This document shows positions 11,102 to 26,271 of a DNA stretch of 64,000 nucleotides, piece after piece. The notes under the pieces are model-generated. The model was not told the origin of the DNA. It ran no database searches and worked only from the letters and a program-made list of their open reading frames with translations. Source of the stretch: Lateolabrax maculatus (taxonomy: Eukaryota; Chordata; Actinopteri; Acropomatiformes; Lateolabracidae); contig CM062213.1 of the NCBI GenBank assembly GCA_031216445.1, forward strand, positions 6,602,501 to 6,666,500, written 5' to 3'. The position numbers were made by a program, and so were the translations under genes. Positions within the stretch are counted from its first letter, which is position 1. Each line of letters opens with the position of its first letter.

Positions 11102-12136
11102 TGAACAGGAGAGAAGAGAAATAGCAGTGGCGATGTACATGGAATAGCAAACCATAGCTCAGCTGAGACAAAGCTAGCCAGGTTCAGGGGGAGGTGGTGT
11201 CATCCAATTTCCACAATTGAAAGGCCGGGAGAAGACAAATATAGGAGAGAGAAAAAACAAGGCGGGAAAGTGGAGCAGAGCAAGAAAAAAAAGGTAGAAA
11301 GTAGGAGACAGAGGAGGAGAAACTACACAGACAAGAAAGCCACAAGACGGAGGGAGGAGAGCAGAAGGGTGAGTGAGGAGCAGCAGGAGCCGAACACAAG
11401 GCAGCACTTCTGCTGCATTTTAATCAGAGCTCTACCTGCGCTTGAATCAAAAACCCTGGGAGCCCCGTGGATCGAGGCACCTCAGAGCGGTAACTGCAGA
11501 CAGAAGGGCCTGAGCTGCAGTTATCAGATATATACCCGCTCTCCACTCTGTGAGATTAAAACTGCTTGACGCAGATCGCAGCCTCTTCGACATAAGCAGC
11601 GGCAATAAAGTGACGAGCCAGCCTATAAAAAAAAAATTATTTCTTGCTCAACAATACAGCACAGACGCGCGACGAGAGAAGATGTCAATTTAAAGCCTGG
11701 TGGCACGTCGGGAGGTCGGGTGCCTCATTTGCCTTTGTCATTTCTAAGTCAGGGAAAGATACAATGAGGCAGAGTGAGTAAGCGAGCCAATGAGAAAGCC
11801 TGATAAAGAACGAGAGACAACGTGAAAAAAAAATTGTCCCTACAGTAATTCCTCTTCATTTAGGCCAGCCATGGCTCGATGTAACAGTGTGTGAATCGCA
11901 CAACAAATTGCATCTGGGGGTCTCCGGCTGCTTGTTATCCATCCCAGTAATAAGACGATGACATTACGACACACTTTAACAGACACATGTTAAATGTGAG
12001 TTCCAACTCCATAATATAAACTTAAAGATTAACAGGAGAGGAAACAAGATGGATAAAATAATCACACTATTAATGTCTTCACAACTAGGTCCCCAACTCC
12101 ATCCTCCTCATTGTCCTCCACAGACATGCCCAACTG

Positions 12137-12156
12137 CCCCCCCCCCCCCCCCCCCC
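12137..12156 (+). repeat. C20 homopolymer
   Basis: 20 consecutive C (minus strand G20); length is likely to be polymorphic or mis-sequenced. Confidence 0.9.
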
Positions 12157-13648
12157 ATCCCTCCAAACCCTCTTCAATTTCAATTTCCTCCAGAGTTTAA
12201 GTGAAATGGTGGGAAGAGCACTGGAACAAGGTTGCGAGCCATATCTGGCACCATCAAGGAAAAACATGTCAATCATTTTGGGCTGGAGTGTGTCTGTGGC
12301 TTTGGGAATGGGCAGCCACCATATCGGGGGAGCCGAGGCCGTTATCACATCAGGAAAAAGCATTAGAGAAGAGGGGCTGTAAGGGGCTAAGTTGATTGGA
12401 TCTGATATCAGAACGCCCTATCAACTGACAGGACTGTACTGCGTCCCTATGGACATAGGAATTGGAATGAGTGGTTGAAAGCGAGGTGGAAGACATAACA
12501 GAGAGGAAAAAGCTTAGAAAGAAGGGGTCCTGCCACAGATTTACTTCAATTTGTTTATTTGGCTTAACAGTGGCATGAATCCTGAGAAGAGATGGGGGTG
12601 GAGGGGTGTTCTCATGTATGTTGTGAAGAATTTCCAGAGGAAGGTGTAGTGGTGAGCTGTTGATGACTCTTGTGAGCTGAGCTGGATCAACTCTCCCTCT
12701 CTCTCCCTCTTCTCCAAAGCAGCTAAACCTGTCTGTTCAGATAATGGTCACTGCTCAGCCCTGGAGCTGTGCTGATTTATTGCCAGTGGCATATCAATTA
12801 CAGCACTCGCCACTGGAGGGGAGAAAGAGGAGGAGAAGGTGGCGAGAGAGGGATGATGATGATGAGGAGGAAGGAAGAAGAGCAAAACTCACAAATTCTC
12901 CACCCTCTGCACTGCATCACAACATGTGGGTCACATCTGCTATAAAGAGGACGAGGTGAGAGGGTGGAATTGAGGGTTTAAGAAAGAAAGAAAAATAAGC
13001 GAGGGAGATTGACGTGTGTGAGAATGAGGGAAAGGCTCTGAAAATGAATGCAAATTGTCAAGACACACACACTCTCATATATGCACAAACTCAATTATTG
13101 TAACCCAACCATAGTATAATCGAGGAGGTGACTGAAAGCAGTGTGGAGACACACACTGGGCACACTTAAAAGACTCCCCTATGTGCACAAATGGTATCTA
13201 TACATGCACACAGATGCATAAACAACACAAGGAATTATACGTTACGTGCATGCAAATCAAAACACACATGTACAAAAACCTAATGGGCTCCTTTCTTAAT
13301 CTGCCCTCCACCTCTCCACTCAGCCAACACACTCCAGAGATTGGAGATTTGCCCGGGGGAAGAAAGGGGAGATGGGTGAGGGGTGGGTAAAGGACTGAAC
13401 AGCACGAGGAGGCGGCAGGAAGTGGGTGGTGGGCTGGAGGTTGAGGGGGAAGGATGGTTAGAGAAGAGGGTAAAATAGAAGGGGAGCCAAGCCCTGAAGC
13501 CTTAATCCTCTCCCAGGGTCTGCCTAATCTCACCACCACTATCTGCATATGGGAAGAATGGATTACCATCCCCCGACACACTGACGGAGGGATGGATTGA
13601 CGGAGGGATAGGAGGCAGTCCCTGGACAGACAACACATTCACAGACAG

Positions 13649-13680
<32 letters not shown>

Positions 13681-13737
13681 ACTGACTGAAGTTAGCACAC
13701 TGTAGAGGATGAGGGTTGCTCTCAGGCCTCTGCTCAG

Positions 13738-13784
<47 letters not shown>
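13649..13784 (+). repeat. Two (CA)n microsatellites 60 bp apart
   Basis: AC runs at 13649-13676 and 13740-13784. Confidence 0.95.
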
Positions 13785-13786
<2 letters not shown>

Positions 13787-14843
13787 TAGGTAGGCTTGGT
13801 GCAGGCTAATCATTTGCAGCCTACCAGTCTGACATATGTCCCAATCAGAGGCTGTCTCAGGGTCTGAGGGGGCTCTGGGGGTCACCAATCTAATCCACGC
13901 TAAAGCTGAGACAGTCCTCTTAACACACCAAAAACTCAAATCTCAACACTGCAACAAAGCAAAGCAATCTGCTGAGGATTATCGGAGAATATCAACATTA
14001 TTGCAATAACTCACGTTATCAAAATATATCTCTGCCCATCTGTCACGGGACCATGGTAATTTGTTCATAGAGGTCCTCCTTTCTTTTAATAACAGCTGAA
14101 TGATGGCAGAATATGTGTTAATAACTGAATAGGCATAGTATTTCTAGAGTGTCCTTGGGGGAAATATAACCAGAAACATTTAACTTAAGATCTGATATTA
14201 TTTTTGCGTCATTACTTCATATCATTACTTTATTAGGAAGAAAAAAGTGACACAAAGGCCTTTAGTGATGAGTATCCAAAATAGGGTTGCAAGTAATTGC
14301 ACAAAATATTATGTCCTGACAGACATGAAAATTAACAGCGCAGGTGAGATTCTCCATCCAGTTGCATTGATTTTTTTATTTTTATAACACTAATATGGTA
14401 GAATTTCAATACCGTAGTTAAGCAAATGCACATGGTATGAGATGATGAATTTTCATACAGTAGTTACAGTGAAACCAGTATACTGCTGCAGCCGTAATCC
14501 AAAGTATGAGCTAGCACATTTAAAGTGCCAAAACCAACTGTCCCTATATCGTATTGAAGTCATTCAGTGAGCCAAGACAAATTTCAGAGGAGGTAAGACC
14601 AATTTTCAAGAGGTCGGACAACAAAGCAGTATTGTATATTGTGGTATCTTGTATCATTTCCTTCCTACCTTGGCTGGAGGAACAAGCTGGCTGGAAAGTC
14701 TTAAGGTGTATAAAAAGCCTTTATGAGTTCTGTTTTAGTGCCAACGTAAATCAGTTTAGTGGAGGACAAGTGCTGGTGCCCTTCCTTTCTCTCTGTGGCA
14801 GGTGGCCTGCCAAAACAAATGCCTTGTTCCAAAAGTACAAAAG

Positions 14844-14845
<2 letters not shown>

Positions 14846-14905
<60 letters not shown>
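14846..14905 (+). repeat. (TG)30 microsatellite
   Basis: Uninterrupted GT run of about 60 bp, among the longest in the window. Confidence 0.95.
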
Positions 14906-14906
<1 letters not shown>

Positions 14907-15500
14907 TCTGTTAGGCACTGGAACAAATTGAGCCCCCTGTCTTTAAAGCACCTTGCTGGGCTGACTTTCAAGCCATCAGCCCGGCTGGAGTGATAAAACC
15001 TGATCTAGACCTGTCTAGCAGCTACCCTTGACGTGAAGGAGCTGAGAAAAGCTACAGAGTAGAAACACTGGCCTCAAACATCATCCTCGGTTCGTTCTAT
15101 ATTAGTTTTCTATAAGTACGCTAGCCAAGAATAAATTGTTTACAGCAGTCGCTTTACAAGCTGCTCAGCTCAGCTCCACGAAATAATGGAATCTGAAGAT
15201 TGTAAAAAGGTTTTTTGAGAAAGTATCTTAAGCCACAGGTCATAAAACACATAATAATAAACAATCATTAAAAACATGAAAAACAGACTTTACACCACAG
15301 TCCTTTTTTGTTGGTCTGTTAATCTGTAATAATCTGACTGATGTCACTTATTTCCACTGTCGTCCTCATTTATTTCCCAGGCTTGAATCAGTGGCCGGCA
15401 CAAGGACGAGGGTAGAGACTACCAGACATTCAAGGACTGGAGCGGCAATAAGTGCAAGGACAACTGCTTCTCTGACACCCAGTGTGCCGTGTGGATAACA

Positions 15501-15503
<3 letters not shown>

Positions 15504-15542
<39 letters not shown>
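15504..15542 (+). repeat. (TG)n microsatellite
   Basis: Uninterrupted GT run. Confidence 0.95.
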
Positions 15543-15543
<1 letters not shown>

Positions 15544-17030
15544 CAGCTGCCACTCCGAGACAGTAGACAGACTGTGGGCACTACATCACACAAATTCTTC
15601 AATTCTTCCTCTCCTCATTCCCTGCGACAATAAACGCACACACAAACTCTCGAGTTTTCAGAGGTAAATGGGATTATACGCCAACAGACGTTACTTCAGA
15701 CACACAGTGGTATTCAAGTATGCGGTAGTGTGTGTGTCTGTGATAAATGTGTGCATATGCGCCTGTGCTCTGACGCTACAGTGCACAGTTGTCCCTGCTC
15801 TGCCTGCATGTGTCAAATATGAGACGGAGGCAGAAGGGGGTCGTCAGCTACTGTGTGCATTTGAGATGAGTCCATAAGAGCATGAAACACCCCCCACCCC
15901 CCAGTGAGAATCTTAAAAATGCTGAATTACAACCGCAGCATACTTTTTTTTTGCACCACGTCATGCCGCCTGCATCCCTCGCCAAAACCAAACGGAGTAT
16001 TTCCAGTAGGCGAGAACGCGTCTGACACGGACAGTCCCCTGCTGCGTGCTGCGTGTGTGAAAGGGCAACTCCGGAAAACGTCCCGAGCTGATTCTCCGGA
16101 CATTGTCAGGAGTTCATAAGTGAGGTTAAAGTCTGCCCCAAACAGGAATGCGGAGGGAGTGTGCTGTGGACAAACCTCCATGTGGAATTCATCACCTCAT
16201 CAAACAAACACATACCATGTATATTTGTGTGAGTAAGGTCATCTATGTGACAGGTGTGTGTGTGTGTGTGCCCCGCCCTATCCTTCGAATCTCATCCCTC
16301 CCTAAAAAGCAGGCATTATGTTAGTGTTCTGTACCAAGCAAAGAGTGAAACAGCCGTTGTGTATTGAAGCAGCTTGAGGTGGTTGGATAGTGAACAGCAC
16401 TATCTGAGTGCTCTGAACAGTTTATGAACATTGTGTCTGACTTGGATGGTGAACACAGGGTTGAGCGCCCCAGGGTGTCTCCCAGGCATGCGGCCCTTGT
16501 CATTACAATAACACATGGAGAGCAGACAGACTGTTTCGTCTCCGTCTTTATATCTAGTCCAATCTTCTCCATTGAATCCTCTCACTCTATTTCTTTCTCT
16601 CACTTTTGTGAAACAGCTCACATCTCTCTCTGCATTGCCTCTGTCATGTTCTCCACCTTTTATGACTCATAACAGCACAGAAAAACTAAATAAAATACAA
16701 ACCGCTCAGACATCCATTTTACGACGATCACAACAAACTAAACACGACCACGGGAACACATTTCCTACACACATACTCCTCCCTGTTTCTTCTCTCAGGG
16801 GTGACATTCCTGGAAAAACAAAAGCCTTCATTCCAGCTGCTAAGACAGAATGAAAAACGGTTGAACCCGCCATCGCATAAAACCTGCCCACATTTAAAAA
16901 AGAAAAAACAAAAAGAGTACAGAGACACACAAACACACTGATGCAGGCATCGTCAGATTAGAGGTTTACTCTTAATCCCTCGACTATGTTTGTGCGACTG
17001 GGTCTTTCTTTCCATGACAAATCCTGTGTC

Positions 17031-17073
17031 TGTGTGTGTGTGTATGTATGTGTGTCTGTGTGTGTGTGTGTGT
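17031..17073 (+). repeat. Imperfect (TG)n microsatellite
   Basis: TG repeat with TA and TC interruptions. Confidence 0.9.
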
Positions 17074-20000
17074 CAGTGAAGGTGGGAGAGGTAGGCGATA
17101 TGTAGGTCAAGGCCAAAATGTGCCTGATATGAGTCACAAAGTAACGCATTAATCGTTAGTTCAATATTTCACCACTGGCTCACCAAGGCAATACAACTAA
17201 GCCTGTACTATTGTTTGTAGCATAAACCTAATGCCGTTTGTGTTTGACATGGCTTTAAGAGAACAACCATAAGTAACTCATCCCCGATGTTGAGGTACAT
17301 ACTATAATGTCCCCATGTCTTGCTAGGCGGGATCAAATTTTATATTTCGAAATAAAATTAACCAACACTAATTTAAAAATGTTACACACTTGAAAACTAC
17401 ACCTAGATGTTTTCATATTTAGCCCATTTATGACATTAAGAGGTTTTTTAAAAACCTTCTCTTTGTACCAATACTTTTCCCTAATTTTAGTATTCATCAT
17501 TATCCTATAATTACCACATTTGGCTCATCATTAAGTATTATCTATCTTGTTGTGTTGCAAATCACACTCGATATTTTTCGTAATTTGGACGCCACTTTGC
17601 GTTCTTCCACACGGCACGGATGCAGGCGGGAAACGTGCATGAAGGCAACAGAAACAGCAAACATGGTTCTGTTGGTCAAGGAAAATACAAAATTACAAAA
17701 ATAGAACCGCACCTGTACAGATATTTTAGGAAACTACCCTCTGGAGTGTGAACGGTGCTAGCCATTGTTATTGCTAATCACAAACCCAGCATGCATCTAC
17801 ATGCCACCCCATGACTTGAATCAACGCTGAGCAATGCCAGGCACAATGAAGGTCGACCACAAACAACCTTGTGGTTTTCCAACAGTCATTCACAACGCCA
17901 ATCAAGTTGTGGTTTCGAAGCTTTCCAAGCTGGTTGTACAGGTGTTGATGTCATGAAACCACGGGTGAGGACAGGTTCAGTCAGTGGAGGGAGGGAAGTG
18001 GGACCCAAAATGTTAAAGTAAGGAACATAATTAAAGAATCTCAACTGACCAAAACCTACCTTAGAAAGTACATACAACATATTGTGGTTGATGACTGACA
18101 AACTGATCGATCAACTGAAACTAATCAACTTCAATAAGTTGCACGATTATGAAGACATATTTTCAAAAAACATTATTTAAAGTGCACTTAATGATAAAAA
18201 AAATGGCTTGTGTAAGGTACGTTCATTTACTACATCCGTGAACAGACTGTTCTGAGCCCTTTCTGTTTCAACAAAACTGATCCATTCCTCCATAGCGCTG
18301 CTTATATTCTCCCTGCTGAGGTCACTATAATGGAATGCAGCCCGCTCTGCTCCGAAACAGCTTATTACCACTGCTGTCCTCCACTGCAGCTTCCTTCCTT
18401 CTACTTTCTCTTCCTCACGCCCTACATTTATGATCTTGATTGACCCTTGACACCCAGAGTGCTGGAGTGGGCTTGTGCTGCACCGCTTTGTAAAAACTTA
18501 CCAGAGTGTTTATTGTTGTAAAATCAGGCATGGCATTATACATCCTCTCTCTAAGGATTCGAGGACTGTGCTGTTGATGGTGGTAGTGGGTGGAAGAGGA
18601 GTCGCTTCAAGGAGAAAGGTATTAAAAAGAATCACTGTCTCCTTTTGTTTTAATGGTGCCATAAAGGAAGCCTCCCCTTCTTGGACTTAATGCTTCCAGA
18701 GTAAGCTTATGTGGACCGCCAACATTGTCAGCACTAGATGAATGGTCAGCTTTCCTTGAGGTTGCACAAGTATTTTTAAAGCAATGCCTGCTGTGATGTA
18801 TCAGCTATAAAGCAACAGCAAGAGAAGCAGCTAATGGGAAAATATTTAAAACTGCTGATATGAAATCCAAATTGATTCAAATTAATCTCAGGCAAGTTTC
18901 AATCTTGGAGATCGACAGAGTTGATAACTTGAGACTAAATGGAATTTAAAAAAACAAAAAGCAAGTCCAAAGTACAGTCTGCTCATATCTGTGGTATCAC
19001 TGCTTTTTGTATTAACCGGAAGAAATGTGAGGAAATATGCATTTCTAGATAAAGATTATCTAAACCAGAATCCTTTTTTGATTTCACTACTGAGATTACA
19101 TCATAAAGAGACCAACATCTGACCTGAGCTCTTCAAAGACTTGACACAAGTCCAAGACTTAATCTAGCTCATATCTTCTTAGCTGTTAGTTCTGCTGGTG
19201 CGCCATCGCACTAGATATGGTCTCCAGTTATTAGGTTTATTGAAACAGACAGACAACTGACCATCTGCTCTTCTTTTTCCCCCTTGGTCTCAATCCTTAC
19301 GTCATCCTGTATACACGAATAAATGTCCTGCTTTGTTGTAATGACAGCACACAAGCAAAAGCACTCATGCGCACTCTGACACACACATAAAGGAGTACAC
19401 ACAGTGTATCTGGGCTGGTTCACTATTGACTTGGACAGCATCGTTATCCATCTTAGTTCATTAAGGCCCATACGGTTTCCGGATGTGTGCCGTTGGGGAG
19501 TATTATTAACCATATCATTGGCTATGACCGCATGGCTTTATCCTATGCTCTAAATGCTTTAAGACAGGCGTGTGGCTTGTGTCACATGGTGTTTATCCGA
19601 TTTATATCCTCACATGGGTCACAAGACATCAGGGTTGATGCAGATGTCTGTTCTTTGGGGAATGTGGGGTTCAATACTTTGATAGGAAAACCGTTGCAAA
19701 ACAATGTGATGATCTATGTAAGATGTTTGTGGATACGAAAAGGACGTACACAGTAGGTGTCGAACATGTAATGCAGGTCATCGTAAGCATTTGTTCTGCA
19801 TGAAAATCAAGAAACACAGGCCAACAAATGAGCCAATCTGCCACCCCAAAACACTCTGACCCACATGGTCAAACTCATTACAATATACAGGAAGATCCGC
19901 AACAGCATGCACACTAAACAAAGACACTGCCATGTCCAGGAACTCAGTGGGACAGGACCATTCATTTCGTTTAAATGGCACTGATACATCTGAGTCATGT

Positions 20001-23000
20001 GAGGCCAACGGCAATTATCTTCAGTCGCGCCGGTGTGGGGCTGAAACAAAGGAAGCTCATCTATCCCGACTGTTTTTAGCTCAGGAGCCCAGTTTTAAGC
20101 CAGTGAATATCCGACAGACAGCGTGTGTGTGAATGCGTCGTGTATACCCATGCATCGTGTTGAGTAGGAAGAGAATAGGAGCTTGTGAGCTCAGACAATT
20201 TCCTGTCTTGTCCCAGATCGTCAGCACATACTGTATTCCTGGTGAAGCGCAGCACACAGCACTGCATGCATCACTGCTTCACTATAGAGGAGGCGACAGA
20301 GACAGAGATGGAGACGGAGGCTGGTGTGTAAATGTGGGTGTGTGCGCGTGACAAAAACCCTATTCACAAACAGTTAGTAGTAACTGTTTTGAGGTTACAC
20401 TTTCTTCTTTCTATAACGGCATAGGAGACTAAATGTACATTTTATGATGTCTACCGACTGAAATCTTCACAGGAAAGAGAAAAAAAAAATCTGAATTAAA
20501 TGCTAGGCTGGAGAAGAGGAGAACGGAGAGAAGAGGGAGATCGAGTGAGAAAGGGTGTAATAATCAGGCGGGAGATGAGGAGACATGAGAGAGAAAATGG
20601 TGCAGGTGAAAAAGGCGAGGTGATGGAAATGGAAAGAAAAGAGGGTGAGATAGAGGGATGAGATGAGAGGAGCTGACGATGCCTTTTCAGATAGCCGGCG
20701 AGGCGGAACGAGCAGGAATGGAGAGAGATGAGAGGAGAGCAGTCTGTGCATGTTTAGCTAAAAGGGAAACTTTTTTTTTTTTTTCCTCAGTTAGTGGGCA
20801 ACTGAGTGCCTGTCACATAACTACACCTAACACCACTTCAACTTAGACTAAGTACTTCAAAACAATAGCCGCACTACAACTTCCACAAGGATTCCACATA
20901 TTTTAGAGTTTTAATCGAGTGCTTCAATAGTCAGGCATTTATCAGTACATGGACATTAAATACGAGTAGCTGGGAATCCTTTTGTGATGGCTGAAATCTG
21001 TTTGGTACTCTCTATTGAGACAAAGAAGCAGGAAATGTCTCTCGGCTGATTTTAAGCTGCCTTGAATGAATGTTTTTCATTATCTCCTTACAGAAACAAA
21101 CTCGGGTCACCCAGTCAGGCCTCAGAGACTTCACTCCTCTATACCAAACATCACAGCCTGCAGCTCTCGAGGATATTTTTTTCAAACCGGTGAGCAGCAT
21201 CTCCCTAATAAACAAGTTTTGTTATTGTGAAAATTTAACCTTAGCTGTGATTCTTAGGTGTGAATTCTCACACATAACACCCACAGTCTTTCTCTTCGAC
21301 TGTTTTGTTTATGCTAATCATGTTATAGTTTAATGAAAAATAAATTCTCTTTGCTCAAAAGGATACACATACATCAAAAGAAATAACTGGGCATCATTTA
21401 AACCAGTATGACATGTAATAAGACCACTGCACTTTCAGAAAATACTGTTGTTCATGGCTACAAATTGTGGTTTTAACAAAGAATATTGGGCTGTCTGCAA
21501 TCTACCCACTGTTATATATACAAAGTAGCATTGTTTCATGAGAATGTGGGAAGAAGCATAAATAAGGTTTTCCTAAAGGTACAACAGGTTCAGTTGATGA
21601 TCAGTTGAAGTCTACCAACATTTCTACAGAAATATCCCTCCCCAGGCCAAAACCTTTTGGCACTAAAGTCTAAGTAGAATCCCAGTCTTCAGGCCAACAC
21701 GTCCATTTCATGATCAGAGGTTTTAGAGAGGCGCCTGGCTGTTCTTGGAGCCCTCCCAAAAGGAAGGGCCGGGCCTACTGGTTTGTCCAGAAGGACGACA
21801 TCAGCCATTGTGAGTCAGTCACAGGGCAGACAAGGGGAGGGAGCAGCGAGGTTCAACAGAAGACAAAACACACAGCAACCTCGAGCACACGTTCATTAGG
21901 TCATATTACCCGGACTGTCTTTCAACCTGGCAGACAGCACAATTAATAAAGCTGGCGCTAGTGTAAACAGGGCATGTGTGTGTATTCTGTGGGTGTCTGA
22001 CGGTCTTTATGTCCGTCTAAGTTTACATTAGACGTTCCTGTGTCTAAATGCAGCGAGTGAGAGCTATGGATGAAAAGAAAGGAGAAACAGGCAGATGAGA
22101 GACAAAGCCAAAACTGTGTCCAAAGAGCTTGTCAGTGTCGTTACAGCAAGAGAGCCCAGGACGTGGTAGATCTTTGGGAAGGAGAAGATTGTGGGGGAGG
22201 ATAAGAACAGACATGGAGGGAAAGAAAAACACAGAGGGAGACGTGTTGGAAAGACAGAAATGTGAGCACAGAGGAAGGGAGATAAGGGGAGACTGGTGGG
22301 AGCGGGGGAAGATGAGAGCAAGAGTGGTGAGTGAGAGGAATGCCAGAGACAAATAGGGGAGGAGAGGAAAGAAGACGGGAGAGGAGAGGGACTAAATATA
22401 TCAGTGTCTACTTCAACATAACACTGAGCTGGATATGAAAAGTCTTCGGAACCGCTGCACTGGATGCTACAGGCCTGAAGCTGCACAAGCCTTCTCGTTG
22501 TGCACTTGCCAACATTTTGACAAGAGAATTCAGGAAGAAGACAAACTTCTCTCCACAAAGCCCCACCACTGAGTGTACCACACAGAGGAGATGAATAAAA
22601 CTGGTAATTCAGTCTCAGGTCTGAATATTGCTGTTCATGACAGACACCTGCTCCCTGCGGATTCAAATGTGTTTAAATGTTATTTGCCCCATTCTGATTA
22701 AGTCCCCCCCTCCGTTTCTATTGCATTCCAGCCTGCTGAATAAACGCATCGCTCCCTCCGCCTCACCACCCCCCCCTCTGCATTCTCAGCCGGCCACCTC
22801 GCCGTAGTGTACAAATATATCACGCAAATACTGGCCAGGCAAATGACCTGTCATGTTCCATGGTCCCCCAGGGACCTACTGCCACTCATAACTCCCCAAC
22901 TCGCTTATTTTAGCCACTCACCGCCACTTTCAAAGCAGAATGAAAATATGGCTGAGGTGTTATTTGAGCGCCATTATCGTACAACGTTTGAGTATTTATG

Positions 23001-23912
23001 CAAGCCGGGTCTCTCAGCTTCAAAGTGCAGTAGATGGTGTCGGTATAATGATGCAAGAAATGTTGGGATATATGCCATGCTGGAAAGTATAGGTACAAAA
23101 TTGGATGGAGTGCAGACATGGGGGATTTTAGTTTCCGCAATTTAGTCATAATGTCATAGTCATAATGGACGGGACAGTAGCAATACTGAAGTGTTACATT
23201 TTATTATTATTATTTATATAAGTGCCCGCCATGGTTGAAAACAAAGTCAGTATGTTAATGTCACTACAAAAGGTGCAGAAAAATAATTAATATCAATATT
23301 AACAACTGTGGTCCAAATATAAAGAAAAGTAAAAGCAATGTTTGTGGAGGCCTTGTGGATATCGCCAGCCTTGTTATCAATATATTCTCTTCAGCACAGC
23401 AACTGAGAAGAAGCTTTGCCCTCAGTCCAGTGTCTGAACGGACTTCATACAAGAAACCTTTTGTTCTCTGCCATCCCTTTGCACAGAGCAAAATCAGTTC
23501 TTCTAAGCTCTGGAATTAAACCACAACCTAATATGTCTTTGGTACAAGTGGGCCTTGACCTATTATTTGACAAACGCTGTTTGATAATGGGATTCAGCAC
23601 TAAGCCGGTCTCCTTCGCCGCACTGCAATCCACTTTCCTCTGCAGGTCGGCTGACCCTTCCCTTGGTGTGTTGAAGGATGGCTTGTATGATCTGTTGTGG
23701 CTTGTTAAAACTCGTGATTTCACAAGGTTAAGGCTCGCACAATGACAAGAACCTGTCACCAGAGTCGTGCTCGTGACCTCAGCCCACAATGCCAGAGCAG
23801 TGAGAGAGAGGGACGTCCTCAGAAGATCCACGGTTCCCTCTCTTGAGGAATACTCAAGTCTTGGCCTGCACGGCTCATTTGAATATTAACAGCTGCCTTA
23901 AACTCAGTATAG

Positions 23913-23913
<1 letters not shown>

Positions 23914-23953
<40 letters not shown>
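23914..23953 (+). repeat. (CA)n microsatellite
   Basis: Uninterrupted AC run. Confidence 0.95.
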
Positions 23954-23959
<6 letters not shown>

Positions 23960-26201
23960 GGGTTTGCAGCTCGATCGTCCAAGAGAAAGCACATTTTCCG
24001 AGAGAAGTGACGCATGGATCGTGAATTTGTGTGTCAGGGAGGTGTCTTGCTATACACCCTGACCTTTCCAAGGAGAGAACGAAGTGAATCTATTTCTCCT
24101 GGCGGTGTTTGTATGAAGCGCGAGGCAGCAATTATTAAAGCCTAATGAATAACTGGGACAAAACAAAGCGCCCACACACACGCAGCCATTTCTGCTCACC
24201 CCAAAGGCTACATTAGCATCTTAAATGCAATTGAAACTCTTACCCGAAATGCAGACAACTCGCTCTTGGGGGTTGGGGAGAAAAAGCATTATTCCTTCTC
24301 CCTACCTGCAGACCCAAACAGTGTGCAGTGCAAACACATGCCAAATTTAACTGCGTTCATGGATGTGGGTATTAATTCTTGTAAAGACCTGAAAGAGGGA
24401 GGAAAACTTAAGAAGCTTTATGATTATGAAGACGGCCGCGGGTCAGTAAATTGTTGCGTTTGTGAAGCAGATGCGGATGGTTTAAGGTCCAGTTCATTTT
24501 TTTGGGTAGTCACACACGTCAGTCTGTAAAGAAGGGATATTGTGCAGCTACATATGGGGCTTAACAAGCACACTAGAACATGAAGCTCCTCTGTAAGCTG
24601 ATTCACCAGGGGAGGAGGCGGAGGGATGAAAACAAGAGACTCGGGGTAAAAGAGATCGACAGATTATGCAGGGTGACCACAACCGCTTCGACCACTACCA
24701 AAAACCTCTTAAAGCTGTTATCATGTCAAATAAGAGAAATCCTGAAAAGCCTCAATTGCAACGCCGCAATCTGAACATTTATTTTACAAGCTCCCGGCTG
24801 TGCACACAACCAAATCTCTCTCTTCACAATGGATTTCTGAGTCATCCATCAATGTATGCACTGTTGTGGTTGTGTGTGAATGGATGGAGTTAGGCTACGC
24901 TTGAGGTGCTTCGTCCGGCAAGCGTGACTCCGCGTGGCCTACATCCAGCCTCGGAGTGAAAGGGGCTGCAATGCCGCTAATTTGGGTCACTGTGTTGCTG
25001 GGTTGTGTCCTGTGTTCCCCCAGGTACAGATATGAATGTGTGTGCATGGCAGGCGTGCATGTGGGGGCTAGTTAAACTTTATCCACTCTCTGTTTTCCAG
25101 CTGTGTGTGTTCCCTGCGCTGGGCTGAGCTAGTCTTCTCTTTCTCTATCTCTATCTAAGTGTAATATGGTCTTCATTAGCAGGCCAGTGGCTGTGGTAGC
25201 CGGCTGGCAGAGTTATTCCAGTTATGTGTTTGTACTGGGGGTCCTCGGGGAGAAATGTGTCAGCCTGATCCACAGGCTTGGACGTGACCCTCACAACCGC
25301 CTCGTACTATGAACATGACAGGTCGCGATGAGAAGAGCAGGGAGGCGGGGGGGGGGAAATATATGGAGTTTTAATACAGACAGGGAACTAGAAAGAGTAC
25401 TGTGTGCAATACTGTCTTTGTCTCCTGTGGTCGTTGAAGTATGGCCAAGTATTTAAGCAGTAAATACACACAAATGTGCACACGAATCGACACACACTTG
25501 GCTCTCCTGACAGGCATAAACCTCAACAAGAACAACAGTGAAACAGGATCCTGAACCCATCTCCTGAAACTGTGAAGTCAACAGTCTGTTACTAAAGCGC
25601 TCCCAGAACATCGGAAATGGGGGAAATATAGATTTCCCTGGCAGTCTGTGAGTCTCTTTAGCCTCTCAGAGCATGTCCGCTCTCATGCACTAACTCAATG
25701 TGATCTCCAAGAAGTGGCACTAAGAAAGCATTTTAGTTTTCCTCTGTGATGGCAGCTTGAAAGCGGCAGCTCTCTTGAGCGGCAACAGGAGAAAGACAGA
25801 GAGTTTAGAAAGGAGACTTAAGAGACTGGGCACGCGGTGCAACAATAGATTGCGCAAAACCACAGTGTCTGCTGAGCAAACAGCGATACGTAGTCTTTAG
25901 TTGTTCCTGTTCCACCTGTAACGCCTGCCGACGCACACAATACCACAGAGAAAGCATGCATACACACTGCAATGACAGCACAGGGGCAACATTGCAGCTG
26001 ATGCACAGAGTAAACACAAACTGAAACCCATTGCACACACACAGACGTGGGGCTGGGGCTTTACCACAGTGGCGCCGGGGCAGGGCAGGCGGCAGCAGCA
26101 GCTACTAATTAAGAGTGGTTGGCTGAACAGCTATAGTTAGGGCTAGAGCTGGAGGGCTGAGGAGAATAGGGCGACAGGTCTGACACTGTCTGTGTGAGTG
26201 T

Positions 26202-26203
<2 letters not shown>

Positions 26204-26247
<44 letters not shown>

Positions 26248-26271
26248 GTGTGTGTGTGTGTGTGTGTGTGT
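26204..26271 (+). repeat. (TG)n microsatellite with GGG interruptions
   Basis: TG run broken once by gggtggg. Confidence 0.95.

Noticed and set aside
23190..23225. TTATTATTATTATTTATATAAG as another LINE tail
   Set aside because: Lacks the conserved AAGCACTTTG or GGGGATNAATAAAG block that marks the two accepted tails.
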